Made by a program: the position numbers and the translations under genes. A DNA stretch of 64,000 nt from JAGOMW01 sp964596675 (GTDB lineage Bacteria; Patescibacteriota; Gracilibacteria; BD1-5; UBA2023), in NCBI GenBank assembly GCA_964596675.1, contig CAZQUZ010000005.1, forward strand, positions 31,960 through 95,959. The letters are read 5' to 3'. Within the stretch, counting starts at the first letter, position 1. The number at the start of each line of letters is the position of its first letter. Below, one piece after another: positions 1-10,853 of the stretch. The notes under the pieces were generated by a model, which saw only the letters and a list, made by a program, of their open reading frames with translations, was not told the origin of the DNA and made no database searches.

Positions 1-1708
1 TTTTATTTTTTAACCCAATTTTAGTGAGATCGATAATCTCATATACTTTTGCAGTGCCTTTTCTGTCCATGAAATCCTTGATTTCATCTGGATTAATGCC
101 ATTTTCAGTAAAAAATGAAATCATTTTCGATGAGAGCGTAGTGCTGGTAACTATATCGAGTAAGGTCACGTATGCTCAGAGATCTGAGTTATATACACCA
201 GTTTCGAGTAATCCCTTCCATCGATCTTCTTTCGAGGTAAATCCCTTTTTCGATAAAATAGCTACAAATGGAATGATATCAGTAAGACAGTCTTGCTCAA
301 TTGCTTCATACAGCATTCTGGCATGTTCTATATTTACTGGGAATTTAATGAGCTCATTTCAAAGGGTTGTTAATTTATTGTCTTGAGTGAGTGCCCCGAG
401 TGTCCGTAATTTTTCCAGCGCAAATTCAAAGAGAGTTATGTCAACAGAATGAAAGAATGGGGCACGATTTTCATCATCACCTTCATATATTAATCGAATA
501 ATATCTACTCATTGAGAGAGAAAAATAAGAATCTCTCTCTCAATCATTTCTCGTTCTAGTGGTGCTTCCGGAAAGGCTTTTAAATCTTTTGATGGAGTAT
601 TATTGAAGCGTTTAAAGATTCCAGGTTTGGTCCTACCACTTCTCCCGGCGCGCTGTTTTTCATTCGCGAGAGATGTCTCCTCTACGCCGAGCATCGGTAT
701 ACCATATTCATTATATCGTAAGACTTTTTGTTCCCCAGTACTGATCACAAAATCGATGTAATCTATCGTAATGCTTTCTTCTGCTACGTTTGTCGATACG
801 ATAATACGCGGTTTTTTCGAAGTATTTTTGAGTATCGCATCTTGTTCAGCACGTGTGAGCTCTGAGTGTAGCGGAAATGTTTCGACAAGATTCCCGAATT
901 TGCGCTGTATTTCCTGAATATGAGACTCGATTTCTTTTTTCCCAGATACAAAGAAAAGAGTATTATGTTTCGCTTTTATCGCACTATCGAGTGCATCGAG
1001 ATAATCTCCACTTGCATCATAGTCACTCTTAACTCCAAATGTTCTGCCAGGAATTTTAATAATAGGGATATCTTTGCTAACGTCCTTAAAATATTCTTGC
1101 ACTAACTCAATATTGAGAGTTGCCGATGAAATAACGAGCTTCATCGCTTTGTGTCTATATTTTTTTTGCAGTAAAAATGAGCGAGCTTCATATGCAAGTG
1201 TTTCGGTCGGAATTTGATAATTATGAAACTCATCCAATATCAGCACATCTGGATGGATATGAGCCATCGATTGGCGCAAATATTCAGTACCATCCGTATT
1301 AAATAATAATTTTGACCGATGTGAACTGAGTTGCTCTTGTCATGTTCTATATCATACGATTTCACCTATAGAATAATCTGGATCTCCTGTTTCAATAAGT
1401 AATTCTTGTGAGACTCGGTGTGCATTTGATTTTGCCGCCAGTACTCGTGGTTGGGTGACGACGATATTTTTATTGGGATACTTTTGGTGTATAGATTTGG
1501 GAAGTTGTGTTGTTTTTCCGCTCCCAGTTTCTCATTCTACGATGACGATAGGGTTTTCATCTAGGGTTTTTAGAAATTTTTCTATATGTTCTCGTGCAGG
1601 GAGGCTGTATACTACTTCCAGCGTTCTCATCGCTTCTTTCGATGAAATAATATTCCCGTATATATCTATAATCGATCCATCTTCCTGTCTACCAGATTTA
1701 TGTAACAT
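1..1708 (-). CDS. DEAH-family ATP-dependent RNA helicase (HrpA-like), C-terminus beyond window
   Basis: Superfamily 2 helicase of the HrpA/HrpB type, expected to remodel structured RNA using ATP. Visible are Walker A GETGSGKTT at about residues 59-67 (the first Gly is UGA), a DEFH box near 159-162 in place of the usual DEAH, an SSAT motif III and a QRAGRSGR motif VI. The ATG at 1706-1708 opens the frame. It passes several UGA-Gly codons and reaches base 1 without UAA or UAG, so the gene is cut by the window edge. HrpA and HrpB cannot be told apart from the visible part. Confidence 0.85.
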
Positions 1709-1776
1709 ATAATATATATTTGAAAATAGTATATATTAATGTATAAGAATATTTTTAATTATTACAATACTTTTTT

Positions 1777-3738
1777 TTATTTCATCCACTCTTCTATATC
1801 TTCTCGTATCTCAGAAATGAGTCCCACGTCACGCAGATCTGCGAAGTGAAAGTCTGGTACTCATGACTGCCGGACGCCATATACCTCACCAGGTCATCTG
1901 AGTTCGAGGTCTATCTCTGCGAGTTCGAAGCCATCCGTTGTTTTTTCCATAGCCTTCAGTCTATCTGATTTATACTCCTTGGTCGTGAAGAGATAGCAGT
2001 ACGACTGGTCATCACCACGGCCGACACGTCCACGGAACTGATGAAGCTGCGACAGCCCAAATCTTTCTGCCGCCTCGATACACATCACCGTAGCATTCGG
2101 ATTATTCACACCGACTTCGACGACAGAGGTGGAGGAGAGGATATGTATCTTATTCTCATAAAATTCCTGCATGATGCGGTCTTTTTCCTTTCCGCTCATT
2201 TTTCCATGGATGAGTCCGATCGTGAGCCGTGGAAATACGCTCGAGAGCGTTATCTGCATCTCGACGGCACTCGATACCTCGAGCGTCTCAGACTCCTCGA
2301 CGAGAGGGGATATCCAGTATACCTGCCGTCATTGACGGACTTCCTCCTCGATAAATCGATACACCTCCACGCGCTGATCTTCTCGTATCACTCGTGTGTG
2401 GATAGGCTTGCGCCCGACAGGATACTCATCGAGCACACTGACATCCTGGTCGCCGTATATCGTGAGAGCAAGGGTACGCGGGATAGGGGTCGCAGACATA
2501 TTCAGTCTATGGGGCACTATCTTCGACCGACTACAGTACTCTTCCAGGATTTTTCGCTGTTCCACACCGAATCTATGCTGCTCATCCACGACCACGAATC
2601 CGAGATTCGCGAATGCGACAGAGTCCTGGATGAGGGCATGCGTACCGAATACGATATCTGTCTGGCCACTTTTCAGTCTCTCGCGAGCATCTTCTTTCAT
2701 GCGAGGGGTGAGTGAGCCGACGAGGAGGTCTGAGCGGATTCACCATTCCATGAGCCAGGTTTCATTGCCTGCGAAATGCTGTCGCGCGAGTATCTCCGTC
2801 GGCGCCATGATAGCGACCTGGATGCCCTTACCGCGTATCGCATGTATGGCAGTGATGAGTGCGACAATCGTCTTCCCAGTGCCGACATCTCCCTGGAGGA
2901 GGCGTGCCATCGCATGTGGTGCTTCCATATCTTTGAGGATTTGGAAGAGGACGATTTTTTGCTTATTCGTGAGGGGAAATGGGAGAGTAGCGATAATCTC
3001 CTTTATGAGCTCGGTATCGAGGGATATCTGTGGTGCGAGTCCTGCGCTCGCGGTCTGGAGGGCGTGTTTGCGCTCGACTCCCACCATCTGGAATCGGAAT
3101 AATTCTCCATACCCGAGCTCATGCTTCGCACGCTCGAAAGCCTCTACCGACGCAGGAAAGTGTATATCGCGAATATTCGCATTTTTCTCTCTGAGTCATT
3201 TTTTCTTTCGGATTTCGAGAGGGATATCATCTTCTATCGTCTCGAGAAATGATTTTAGATAACTCATCTTCTCACGTATCCAGCTACCGGGGATATAGTT
3301 CACATCACTGTATACGGGCATGATCTCCTGGCGTTTTTCTCTATAGTGCTCGATCTCAGCACTCGGAAAAGAGAGTCGTCCATATTCGTACTTCGCCTTA
3401 CCGAATATAAGTACCGTATCTCCACTCGCGAACTTCGAGAGTATCATACGCTGATTAAACCATACTGCCTCAGCATGTATACCATCCGAGTCGGTGAGGA
3501 CAGCCTTTATGAGGAGTTTTTTATTTCGAGTCATCTCGTTCGTGAGGAGCTCTATCTTACACTTTATGGCTCGTTTCTCAGTGATATCGACGAGTGAGAA
3601 CTGCGTCATGACATCACTCTTATCCTCGTACTCACGCGGAAAGAGCGAGAGAAAGTCGAGCGCTGTCTCTATGCCCGCTTCCTTTAGCTTCTTTATGTAT
3701 GTGTCCGTCGTATGGAGGAGTGACTTCGTGAGCTGCAT
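1777..3738 (-). CDS. recG: ATP-dependent DNA helicase RecG
   Basis: RecG drives fork reversal and branch migration of stalled replication forks and Holliday junctions. The 653-residue frame holds an N-terminal wedge/OB region, Walker A GDVGTGKT, a DEQH box (VVDEQHRFG), SATPIPRTL, and the C-terminal signature DLELRGPGEVYGVRQSG, in which the Gly after DLELR is UGA. Four UGA codons would split the gene under the standard code and all fall where a Gly is acceptable. The upstream minus strand reads TATCAT, six bases, ATG, with no Shine-Dalgarno, so the mRNA is probably leaderless. Length is close to the family norm of about 690. Confidence 0.96.
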
Positions 3739-3744
3739 ACCACG

Positions 3745-3750
3745 ATGATA
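3745..3750 (-). promoter_or_regulatory. -10 box of recG, leaderless type
   Basis: TATCAT on the minus strand lies six bases before the recG ATG. At that spacing transcription should start at or next to the A of the start codon. The same geometry recurs at many genes in this window. Confidence 0.5.
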
Positions 3751-3790
3751 GAAAAATTCGGCGAAAAAGCAAAAAATCAGGCAAAATGAA

Positions 3791-3810
3791 AACCCAGCAT
3801 GAGCTGGGTT
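3791..3810 (-). terminator. Hairpin terminator of the first small-protein cassette
   Basis: AACCCAGC and GCTGGGTT pair around a four-base loop, followed on the minus strand by a T-rich stretch. It sits just after the 3830-4093 gene. Almost the same hairpin follows the neighbouring cassette. Confidence 0.7.
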
Positions 3811-3829
3811 ATAAAAAGAAAAAACTATG

Positions 3830-4093
3830 CTAGACTATGTATTTATGAGATAATCCACCTAAGGTTTGATATTTGGATTTCAAGTACTGAGATAGCTCTT
3901 GATTGATGTATTTTTGGTTTTTTGCTATCCAAAATGCAAATCGTTTGATATTGAAGTGTGCGATTTGCTCCACACTTTCGATGGTTAATCTTGTAAACAT
4001 TCGAATGCCATGAAATTTTTTTCGCATTTCTTCATCGAATCCTTTTCGTTCTTGAAGTTGTATTTTGGTTGGTTTTTGTTTTACTTGCGCCAT
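3830..4093 (-). CDS. Small basic protein of unknown function, cassette 1
   Basis: I do not recognise this 87-residue, Lys/Arg-rich protein, which is probably helical and has no signal peptide. I chose the ATG at 4091-4093 because GGGAGA lies seven bases upstream. An in-frame ATG at 4112-4114 would add seven residues (MISGEAN) but lies inside the leader stem. The gene is framed by a structured leader and a hairpin terminator that are both repeated around the gene at 4280-4588, so the two form a pair of cassettes. The proteins themselves are not obviously similar. Confidence 0.6.
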   Translation of the reverse strand: MAQVKQKPTKIQLQERKGFDEEMRKKFHGIRMFTRLTIESVEQIAHFNIKRFAFWIAKNQKYINQELSQYLKSKYQTLGGLSHKYIV

Positions 4094-4107
4094 ATTTGCT
4101 TCTCCCG

Positions 4108-4165
4108 AAATCATATCCGATACTTCAGCACAGAGCGGGATGCTCTGACTTGCAGGATATGATTT
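4108..4165 (-). promoter_or_regulatory. Structured 5' leader, copy 1
   Basis: On the minus strand an 11-bp perfect outer stem (AAATCATATCC with GGATATGATTT) encloses a small hairpin AGAGC-ATCCC-GCTCT. The outer stem ends just before the GGGAGA ribosome binding site. A near copy lies at 4603-4660 before the second cassette. It could gate translation of the small protein, but the ligand or trigger is unknown. Confidence 0.55.
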
Positions 4166-4210
4166 GAGTAATATAGATTTTCTTATGTTTTTGTCAATTT
4201 TTTTTAAAAT

Positions 4211-4232
4211 AAACCCAGCGTGAGCTGGGTTT
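4211..4232 (-). terminator. Hairpin terminator of the second small-protein cassette
   Basis: AAACCCAGC and GCTGGGTTT pair around GTGA, followed on the minus strand by a T-rich run. It follows the 4280-4588 gene and nearly repeats the hairpin at 3791-3810. Between the gene and this hairpin is another inverted repeat (GGAATTCG with CGAATTCC, about 4238-4274). Confidence 0.65.
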
Positions 4233-4279
4233 CGTTGGTGAGAGGAATTCGCCTTTCTATGAAAAACGAATTCCAGTAT

Positions 4280-4588
4280 TTATGCTGCGAGTAATTCCAT
4301 ACTTCGGAAATGAATCGGTCTTTCTTTTCCAGGAGCTTTTCCATGAGCAAGGACTGTTCCACTACGCTCAACTACTCGTATATTCGCGACGGGAATTTGT
4401 GTAGGCTTGGGCAGTGCTGGCGTGAGATTAGTGTGACCTGCGCGTTTTTTATTTGGTACATCCACCTTTTTTGTATCGACTGCTTTTGGCTTTTTGTTTC
4501 TCCTATCTTGGGCTAGCTTGGCTGAGCGCTCGATACGAGATTTTTTTTGGATTGGCTCTTCTGTTATTTGTTGGCCTATAGTTGTCAT
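4280..4588 (-). CDS. Small Lys/Pro-rich protein of unknown function, cassette 2
   Basis: This 102-residue protein is not recognised. Its middle is rich in Lys, Pro and Thr and looks disordered, and it has no signal peptide or membrane segment. The ATG at 4586-4588 follows GGAGAA by seven bases, the same arrangement as in the neighbouring cassette. An upstream in-frame ATG (MISEKTN) lies in the leader stem. No UGA codon is used. The highly basic composition would suit nucleic-acid binding, which is only inference. Confidence 0.55.
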   Translation of the reverse strand: MTTIGQQITEEPIQKKSRIERSAKLAQDRRNKKPKAVDTKKVDVPNKKRAGHTNLTPALPKPTQIPVANIRVVERSGTVLAHGKAPGKERPIHFRSMELLAA

Positions 4589-4602
4589 ATTTGTTTTCTC
4601 CG

Positions 4603-4660
4603 AAATCATATCCGAATGTCTTCGACACAGAGCGGGATGCTCTGATCTGCAGGATGTGAC
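4603..4660 (-). promoter_or_regulatory. Structured 5' leader, copy 2
   Basis: This is a near copy of the 4108-4165 element. The hairpin AGAGC-ATCCC-GCTCT and the 3' stem strand are identical. The 5' strand reads GTCACATCC, so the outer stem is kept with one mismatch. It ends immediately before the GGAGAA ribosome binding site. Confidence 0.5.
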
Positions 4661-4719
4661 CTACTAAAATTAATCAATTTTAGTAATTTGTCAATAATTT
4701 CTCTATAGAATCATGATAA

Positions 4720-5874
4720 TTATGAATGACTCTTATATTCTCACCTTAATTTTGCCTGCATATTTTGTAATTCCTCTATATAGGAATCTATTATATCAAT
4801 CTTTTCATGATTCGATATACCAGAGAAGTTCTGTATCTTGCTGATAAGTGTATTATGAATATGTCATACTGATGTAATATGTTTTATGCTTTTTATGGAC
4901 TCATCGAATCGAATCAATTTTCACTCATCAGATTTATAGAATTTTGCTTCATTTTCAGCTTTCTTGAGTACATGTTCATAACTTTCTCCAGCTTCTCGTA
5001 TGGCTGTTCCCCAGCTCAGTCTAAAAGTATAATCCATGCTTTCGAGAAGCAGGGCCTTGTCTTTATATTTAGGGGCTAATCATTTATTGGTACTTTCGAC
5101 TATTTGGATTAGCCTTTTTGCCATATTATCGAGACTGTCTTTTGTCATTTTTTCTTTACTCATCTCATCATAGCGTATAAGTACGATAAACTCATCTCCA
5201 CCTATACGAATTATTTCATCTCATTCTCTATGAAAAACCTCTCAGAGGAGATTGGCCATGAGTTGTATCATCTGATCTCAGATAATTTGTCAAAAACGAT
5301 TATTTACACTTTTTAGATTATCTGCATCGGCGAATAGTATCGCATAGTGTGCATTCGGATCATTATCAAGATTTGTTATTATTTTTTTATAACGAAGATC
5401 ATTGGATACGTTCGTGAGAGCGTCTTTATGCATCTCTATGATATTTGAGATAGTATCTATGATATTCTTACTTTTTCATCTGAGTATATTTTTTAGTATA
5501 TCATAGTGTAAAAACTCTTTTACCCCGGTTATGAGAAGTATATGCTTTTTATCCTGTATGTAGATGCCACCATCTCCTAGAAAAAATGTATCATCGGTAT
5601 GTAAAAGCTTATTTTTATCACTCTGAGGGAGAGTGACGACAGTACGATGATGATAATATGTACCATCTACATTCTTGAGTAAGTATATGGAGCTATTTTT
5701 GATACTTTTCCTTAAAAGTGATTCAGCATTTTGTATAAAAGAGTGTATATCAGGATGATCTGACACAATTAGGGCTGCATCTATTCTTTTATGCATCACA
5801 TGAACGAGTGTAGATGAAGAATCTTCATTCAGTTCCCGAATTCCCATAGGATGTTGCACATTTAGTCCTTTCAT
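4720..5874 (-). CDS. GGDEF-domain protein, putative diguanylate cyclase
   Basis: The 384-residue protein has an N-terminal region of about 130 residues that is not recognised, possibly a sensor. A GGDEF domain follows, with the exact active-site sequence GGDEF at residues 225-229 in the context RIGGDEFIVL, and a helical tail comes last. No signal peptide or membrane segment is evident, so it is probably cytoplasmic. The intact motif suggests it can make cyclic di-GMP. Several Gly residues, including one at the start of HREGDEI, are UGA. It is divergent from sodB, and a TATAAT on the minus strand at 5898-5903 may be its promoter. Confidence 0.88.
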
Positions 5875-5958
5875 TTTTTATATTTTACATTCTTTTTATT
5901 ATATTGCAAATCAATTTTTGATTGTTTTTTTGAAGTAAAAAAATATACTTCCTTATAT

Positions 5959-5964
5959 TATAAT
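5959..5964 (+). promoter_or_regulatory. -10 box of sodB, leaderless type
   Basis: A perfect TATAAT ends seven bases before the sodB ATG, and no Shine-Dalgarno can be placed. No convincing -35 hexamer was found at standard spacing. Confidence 0.55.
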
Positions 5965-5971
5965 ATATACT

Positions 5972-6553
5972 ATGCAATTTACACTTCCCACTCTTCCATA
6001 CGCTCTCGATGCACTCGAACCATATATCTCTCGCGAAACTCTCGAATATCATTATGGAAAACATCATCAAACGTATGTAGATAATTTAAATAAACTTGTA
6101 CCGAGTACTGAGTATGAGTGATTCACTCTTGAAAAAATTATACAAAAAGCTCCAGCAGGTGGCATTTTTAATAATGCTGCCCAAATCTGGAATCATACAT
6201 TTTACTTCGAATCACTGGCACCATCAGCGCATCATATACCATCAAAATCTCTGTATGATGCTATCGATACTCGGTGGGGAAGTATGGATACCTTTATGGC
6301 AGAGTTCTCTCGTATGGCGCTCGCGAACTTCGGCTCTGGATGGACATGGCTCGTGAAGAAATCTGATGGTACACTCGATATCATCTCGACAACTGGTGCT
6401 GGCACTCCACTCACGACCGATGATATCGCCCTCCTTACGTGCGATGTTTGGGAGCATGCCTACTATATCGACTATAGAAATGCTCGTGCGAAGTATCTCG
6501 AGAACTTCTGGAAAGTAGTAGACTGGAATACTGTCAGTGGACGCTATGAATAA
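5972..6553 (+). CDS. sodB: Iron superoxide dismutase
   Basis: This enzyme converts superoxide to peroxide and oxygen in the cytoplasm. The 193 residues carry all four metal ligands: His27 (EYHYGKH), His75 (WNHTFYF), Asp158 and His162 (DVWEHAYYIDY). Gln71 in NNAAQIWNHTF is typical of the Fe-type rather than the Mn-type enzyme. The ATG at 5972 gives the canonical N-terminus. One or two Gly are UGA, including one in EYEGFTLEK. It is convergent with the WecA/TagO-like gene, with an eight-base gap. Its presence implies at least occasional exposure to oxygen in a lineage thought to be fermentative. Confidence 0.95.
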
Positions 6554-6561
6554 GGGAAAGA

Positions 6562-7683
6562 TTATTTCTTTCTTACGACTGTTAAAATCTCAGTCAAAAA
6601 TATCGTGATAATCCCGATAAAAACGAAGAGTGCTATCTTTCATTTCGTATCGAGAAATATCGCAGTAATACCAAAAAATGCAGTCAATGCATAGACGGTA
6701 CGACGTATCGCTCATGCGCTAAATCCGAGCTCCATGAGTCGGTAGTGGAGGTGATGACTTTGGTCTCAGCGGAGTGGATTTTGTCCGCGGAGTATGCGTA
6801 TCGTCACTACATAAATGAGATCGATGAGGTATATCCCGAGGACAGACATCGCTGTGGCGATCTTTCATCCCGCGATGATAGCGAGTGTCGCGATGAGGAA
6901 TCCGAGCATGATCGTCCCAGAGTCACCCATGATGCCCTGACGCGTCACATCCAGTCGCGTGAGTGCGAATGTCGCAGGGATGACGATAGCGAGGATGATG
7001 ATGAGAAATCGGCTATTTTCCTGGCTCGCGAGAGAGGTATCTGTGAGGATGAGTTTCAGTGCGAGAGCACCCAGTATGATAAATGATATCAGCGCAAATC
7101 CACCGGTGAGTCCTGGTACACCATCAGAGAAATTCACAGCATTAAAGACGAGCACATACCAAAAAATCGTCACACAGAGTGGTATCCAGTAGATGGTAAA
7201 GTCAGCTCCACCTATATGGAACATGCTATACCACTCATCGAGCGGGATAATCCCACCGAAGACATTACTCATGTATGAGATTTTTATACTCGTGAGTCCG
7301 ATGATCGCACCCACTCCTATCTGCATCATGAGACGAAAGAGTGGGGGTACGCGGATAGGTGACTTCCCGATAGTATCCATATCGTCGATAAAGCTCACGA
7401 GCGTGATACATCCACCGATGATGAGCATGATGAGGAGTCGCTTCTCGAGGACGGGTGAAAATCCGAAAAATCACAGTATAACCGGGATAAATATCGCGAG
7501 CACGAGAAAGAGACTCACACCGATACCATATGGCGCTGGAGGTCTTCATTTCTCGGTTTTATATTTTTCTGGATGATCCAGGTATCCGTATTTCCTGAGT
7601 AAAAATGTGACCCCATGTACGATCAGAGGTGAGAGGATGATCGAGGCGAAAAAACAGGCTATAATGCCACTAAGAAATGTCAT
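6562..7683 (-). CDS. Polyprenyl-phosphate GlcNAc-1-phosphate transferase (WecA/TagO/MraY family)
   Basis: This polytopic membrane enzyme would attach a sugar-1-phosphate to undecaprenyl phosphate, the first lipid-linked step of a surface polysaccharide. The 373 residues show FIDDMDTIGK, NFSDGVPGL (NxxxDGxxGL), MGDSGTIMLGF, and near the C-terminus DQSHHLHYRL. The HHxHxRL form is characteristic of WecA/TagO rather than MraY. The start ATG is three bases after the DedA stop, so the two form an operon. UGA-Gly occurs in TEKGRPP and LRGDQ. The sugar substrate cannot be read from the sequence. Confidence 0.88.
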
Positions 7684-7686
7684 ATA

Positions 7687-8523
7687 TTAGTGAGATGAGT
7701 GAGAGGATGTTTTCATCTGTTTGTCTCGGATTTCTGCCTCTTTGGCTCGCATGTAGTCCATCCAACTCTGTCTCTGGAAAAAGTAGATATAGAGTCCAAA
7801 TGCTATCACGAGACCCATCGCTATCTTTCCGAAGTTATCGAGTATGACCTCATAGTTATCGATAAAGTAGATTCAGAGCAGATTGATGCTCGTCGCCCAG
7901 ATGAGTGAGCCGATGATATTATACGTCCAGAAGTTACGTTCGCGCATCCCGCTCGCTCCCGCGATAAATGGGACAAATGCACGAGTAAAATTATGAAACT
8001 TGCCGAGTACGATATACCAAAATCCATTTTTCTCTATCTGTCGATGGAGTATCGCAGCCTCAGTACGACCTACTCCGAACCAGTCTCCGTATTTTTCGAT
8101 GAGCTCGGTACCGTACCATTTCCCGATCCAGTAGCCCAGATAGTTCCCGAGCATCGCACCGATACCAGCACAGATGACCGTGAGGACGATGTGATACTTC
8201 CCCCAGAATCCTCCGACGAGTATCATGATATTCATGCCTGGTACAGCTGTCCCGATGATAGGGAGTGACTCGATACATGCCGAGAGAAATGCTATGAGAT
8301 AGTTCCACGCTCCGAGCGTCTCGATGAGCGCGCCTATCCACTCGATACCTTGCTTTATCCACTCAGGTCGGACGAATGATATGATGATGAGAGCGAATGT
8401 CAGGACAGTAAAAAATATCGCGAGGATTTTCGCGAGCATTTTGATGAGTTTTTTCAGTGTGGCTTTCACGTATATGAGGATATGGAAAATAAGGTCTTTT
8501 GCAATGGAAAATATATTTGACAA
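7687..8523 (-). CDS. DedA/VTT-family membrane protein
   Basis: Integral membrane protein of the DedA (SNARE-associated/VTT) family. Family members have been linked to lipid-carrier recycling such as undecaprenyl phosphate flipping. Motifs: ESLPIIGTAVPG, the GNYLGYWIGKWYG region, and GKFHNFTRAFVPFIAGASGM, matching the conserved FxRxxP...AG segment. About 278 residues from a TTG at 8521-8523; the true start may be an internal ATG near residue 29. It lies three bases upstream of the WecA-type gene, which fits a role in undecaprenyl-phosphate handling. A second DedA protein is at 33628-34221. Confidence 0.85.
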
Positions 8524-8544
8524 GTAGTATTTAAATTATATAAT
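8517..8544 (+). promoter_or_regulatory. Consensus promoter for the 8568 gene
   Basis: TTGACA at 8517-8522 and TATAAT at 8539-8544 with a 16-bp spacer, 23 bases before the ATG at 8568. It overlaps the 5' end of the divergent DedA gene, one reason to doubt the TTG start there. Confidence 0.75.
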
Positions 8545-8567
8545 AGAAATACATAATTTTTATATAT

Positions 8568-9182
8568 ATGGGAAGCATACATCAACCTCGTCTGGATAGA
8601 CAAAAAAACCATGTATCTGTGTCACTGACTCGTGCTCTCGCTGCGAACAAAAGAGTCGTGGCTTTACTAGAGGAGGATTTTATAAAAAAGCCTGACATAA
8701 CATTAGAGAAACAAATAGATTTAGAGTATGCCGTCATAGAGACTCTTTCTACTGAACAGATTGGAGTATATGATGCTCTGTATGAAGAATGGAAGATCGT
8801 AAAGTCAAAACTACCAGAATCCGACATAAAGAATTATATACCACGAGCACTCGGTATTTTTTTATCGAAGAAACATGTAGATATAGAGGGCATAAAAACA
8901 TATTTTCGTCATATAGAAGATACAGAGCGTGCTGAAAAGATACATCTCTGAGTATTAGAGATGCAGGAAAAAGCTCAAAAAATCTCACAACAATGAGTAT
9001 GAACGGTTAATCCTATTATGTCTATAGATAGAAGTATGCCCCCGACAACAGTAAAGGTGGGTGATGCTAATCCTCTGCGCTATAATATGAAGGCTGCCGT
9101 AAAACCAACCTTTCCTGATATGATACGAGCTGGTCGGCAGTTATGAGATACTCTCCCGACAACACAGGTTGTTAGAATATAG
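8568..9182 (+). CDS. Unknown protein, 204 residues
   Basis: I do not recognise this protein. It is soluble-looking and helical over residues 1-140, followed by a Pro/Thr-rich C-terminal third. UGA-Gly codons at 8949, 8997, 9003 and 9144 keep the frame open to a UAG at 9180-9182. It has its own consensus promoter and a strong terminator, so it is a single-gene transcript. It lacks a signal peptide and membrane segments. Confidence 0.75.
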
Positions 9183-9198
9183 TATGTATAGAGCATGT

Positions 9199-9222
9199 CC
9201 CATCTTCGGATGGGCTTTTTTA
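9199..9222 (+). terminator. Rho-independent terminator
   Basis: CCCATC-TTCG-GATGGG hairpin with a stable tetraloop, followed by C and a run of six T. It begins 16 bases after the stop of the 8568 gene. Confidence 0.9.
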
Positions 9223-9256
9223 TTGCTTTTTCGCCGTTTTTCTGTAAATAATACCT

Positions 9257-10849
9257 ATGATTATCACACCACTCTGACATACTGAGTTCCTCATCGATAT
9301 CGCGAATCCGAGTGGCGAGACCGTGCGTATCCTCGTGGACAGCTGGCTCAGTGACTATGCGGTCGGGGATATGATGGAGCGTACAGTACGTGTCGAGCTC
9401 GATACTACCACTCTCACGAGCATCGATGCTATCTATATCTCTCATGCCCACTGTGATCACTTCGATCCATACATACTCATGCAGATATATGGAGAGACTC
9501 TTTCTGCAGATTGAGCTCCAGGGCAAAATCCTCAGTCTTCCGCTTCGCTGCAGACAGCTCCTTTACAAAGGAGCCCACAGAGACCTATACTTATCCTCCC
9601 ATTTACCCTCAGATACCTCGAGTCACTGATACGTGAGTATCTCCCATCTGCAGAGATACATTTTCTCTCGAACCATCATACCCTTCACCATAAAGGCATA
9701 GAAATCACGGGACATATGTACCCGAATCCCGAGATCACGAATGAAGATGACGTCATGATGCTCGAGGTCGCGAATGAGCGAGAGATGGTATTCGCGGAGA
9801 TAGATACCGTGCCAGATATGGAGGATGAGACGGTCGCACGCGCACTCTATCGGGTATTCACGAGGAAGTCATATGAGACGGCGTGCTATATCGCGAGTCG
9901 CAATGTCCTCGAGTGACAGATACCACTCTATGATACTCCTCCTGCGAAGCGAAAGGCCTATCGAGATACCTACATCGCTGAGCAAAAAGAATCTATGAAG
10001 ATGCAGTATGAGAAATATGACTATGAGGAGTTCGCTCACTTTCCGAATCTCTATACGCTGCCAGGATTTGTACAGGGATATATCGGACAGGGGATAGCGT
10101 ATCCGCGCAGTATATCGGCTGAGCTCGCAGATATGGCGATATGGCCACTCGAAGAGATGGTCTCTGTCGAGCAGGACTATGCGCGAGAGGCTTCTTACGA
10201 ATTTTCGCAAAAAGCTCTCCTCCCAGGTAGGCAGTACCGTATCGAGGGTGGTACGATCGAGACCGGTCGGAAAGAGTGCCCTATCGCTCGTCTCATAAAA
10301 CCAGATACTCACTCACCAAAGTCTCTCTCTGATACTCCTCCACGTATCTATGCACATGGTCCGCTCTTCCCACGAGTACTATCCGATGCAGATATCAGTG
10401 CTGCACGAGAGCGTATCCTCGATATTTTGGATCATCGCTTTCTCACATACTGGTCAGCCTCTCCTATCGCGAGCCTCAGAGATGCTCTCATACGAAATAA
10501 TGGGATCTATCGTATAGGATGCACCCTCGATGATACGAAATATATCTTCGAGTACTCGACTGGGGTTTCTGGATTTCGTGAGGTCGCATATGAGTCTCTG
10601 ATGTATCTCGACGAAGAGTACTATGTCACGGATATCATCGACTTCCTCGAGTGACGTCAGGAGATGTATTCATCGTTCTGGCATGCGCTCGACCCGAAAA
10701 AAGTCTATCGTCTCTGGACCTGTCTCGGTGCGAACTATATGAACCATGATATCACCCTCGCGAAGTATCGTCTCCACTTCGAGCGTGCGAGAGCGTGACT
10801 CACAGCTGCAGACTACGTAACACCCGTACTCGATACCCTCACCCCATAA
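9257..10849 (+). CDS. Metallo-beta-lactamase-fold protein with long C-terminal extension
   Basis: A 530-residue protein whose N-terminal part carries the metal-binding motif HAHCDH (His63, His65, Asp67, His68) after DAIYIS, the hallmark of metallo-beta-lactamase-fold hydrolases. The C-terminal 350 residues are not recognised and lack membrane segments. UGA-Gly at 9512, 9914, 10652 and 10796 join what would otherwise be four pieces. The substrate is unknown. The stop is four bases before the DUF1361 membrane gene, so the two are probably cotranscribed. Confidence 0.75.
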
Positions 10850-10853
10850 CACT

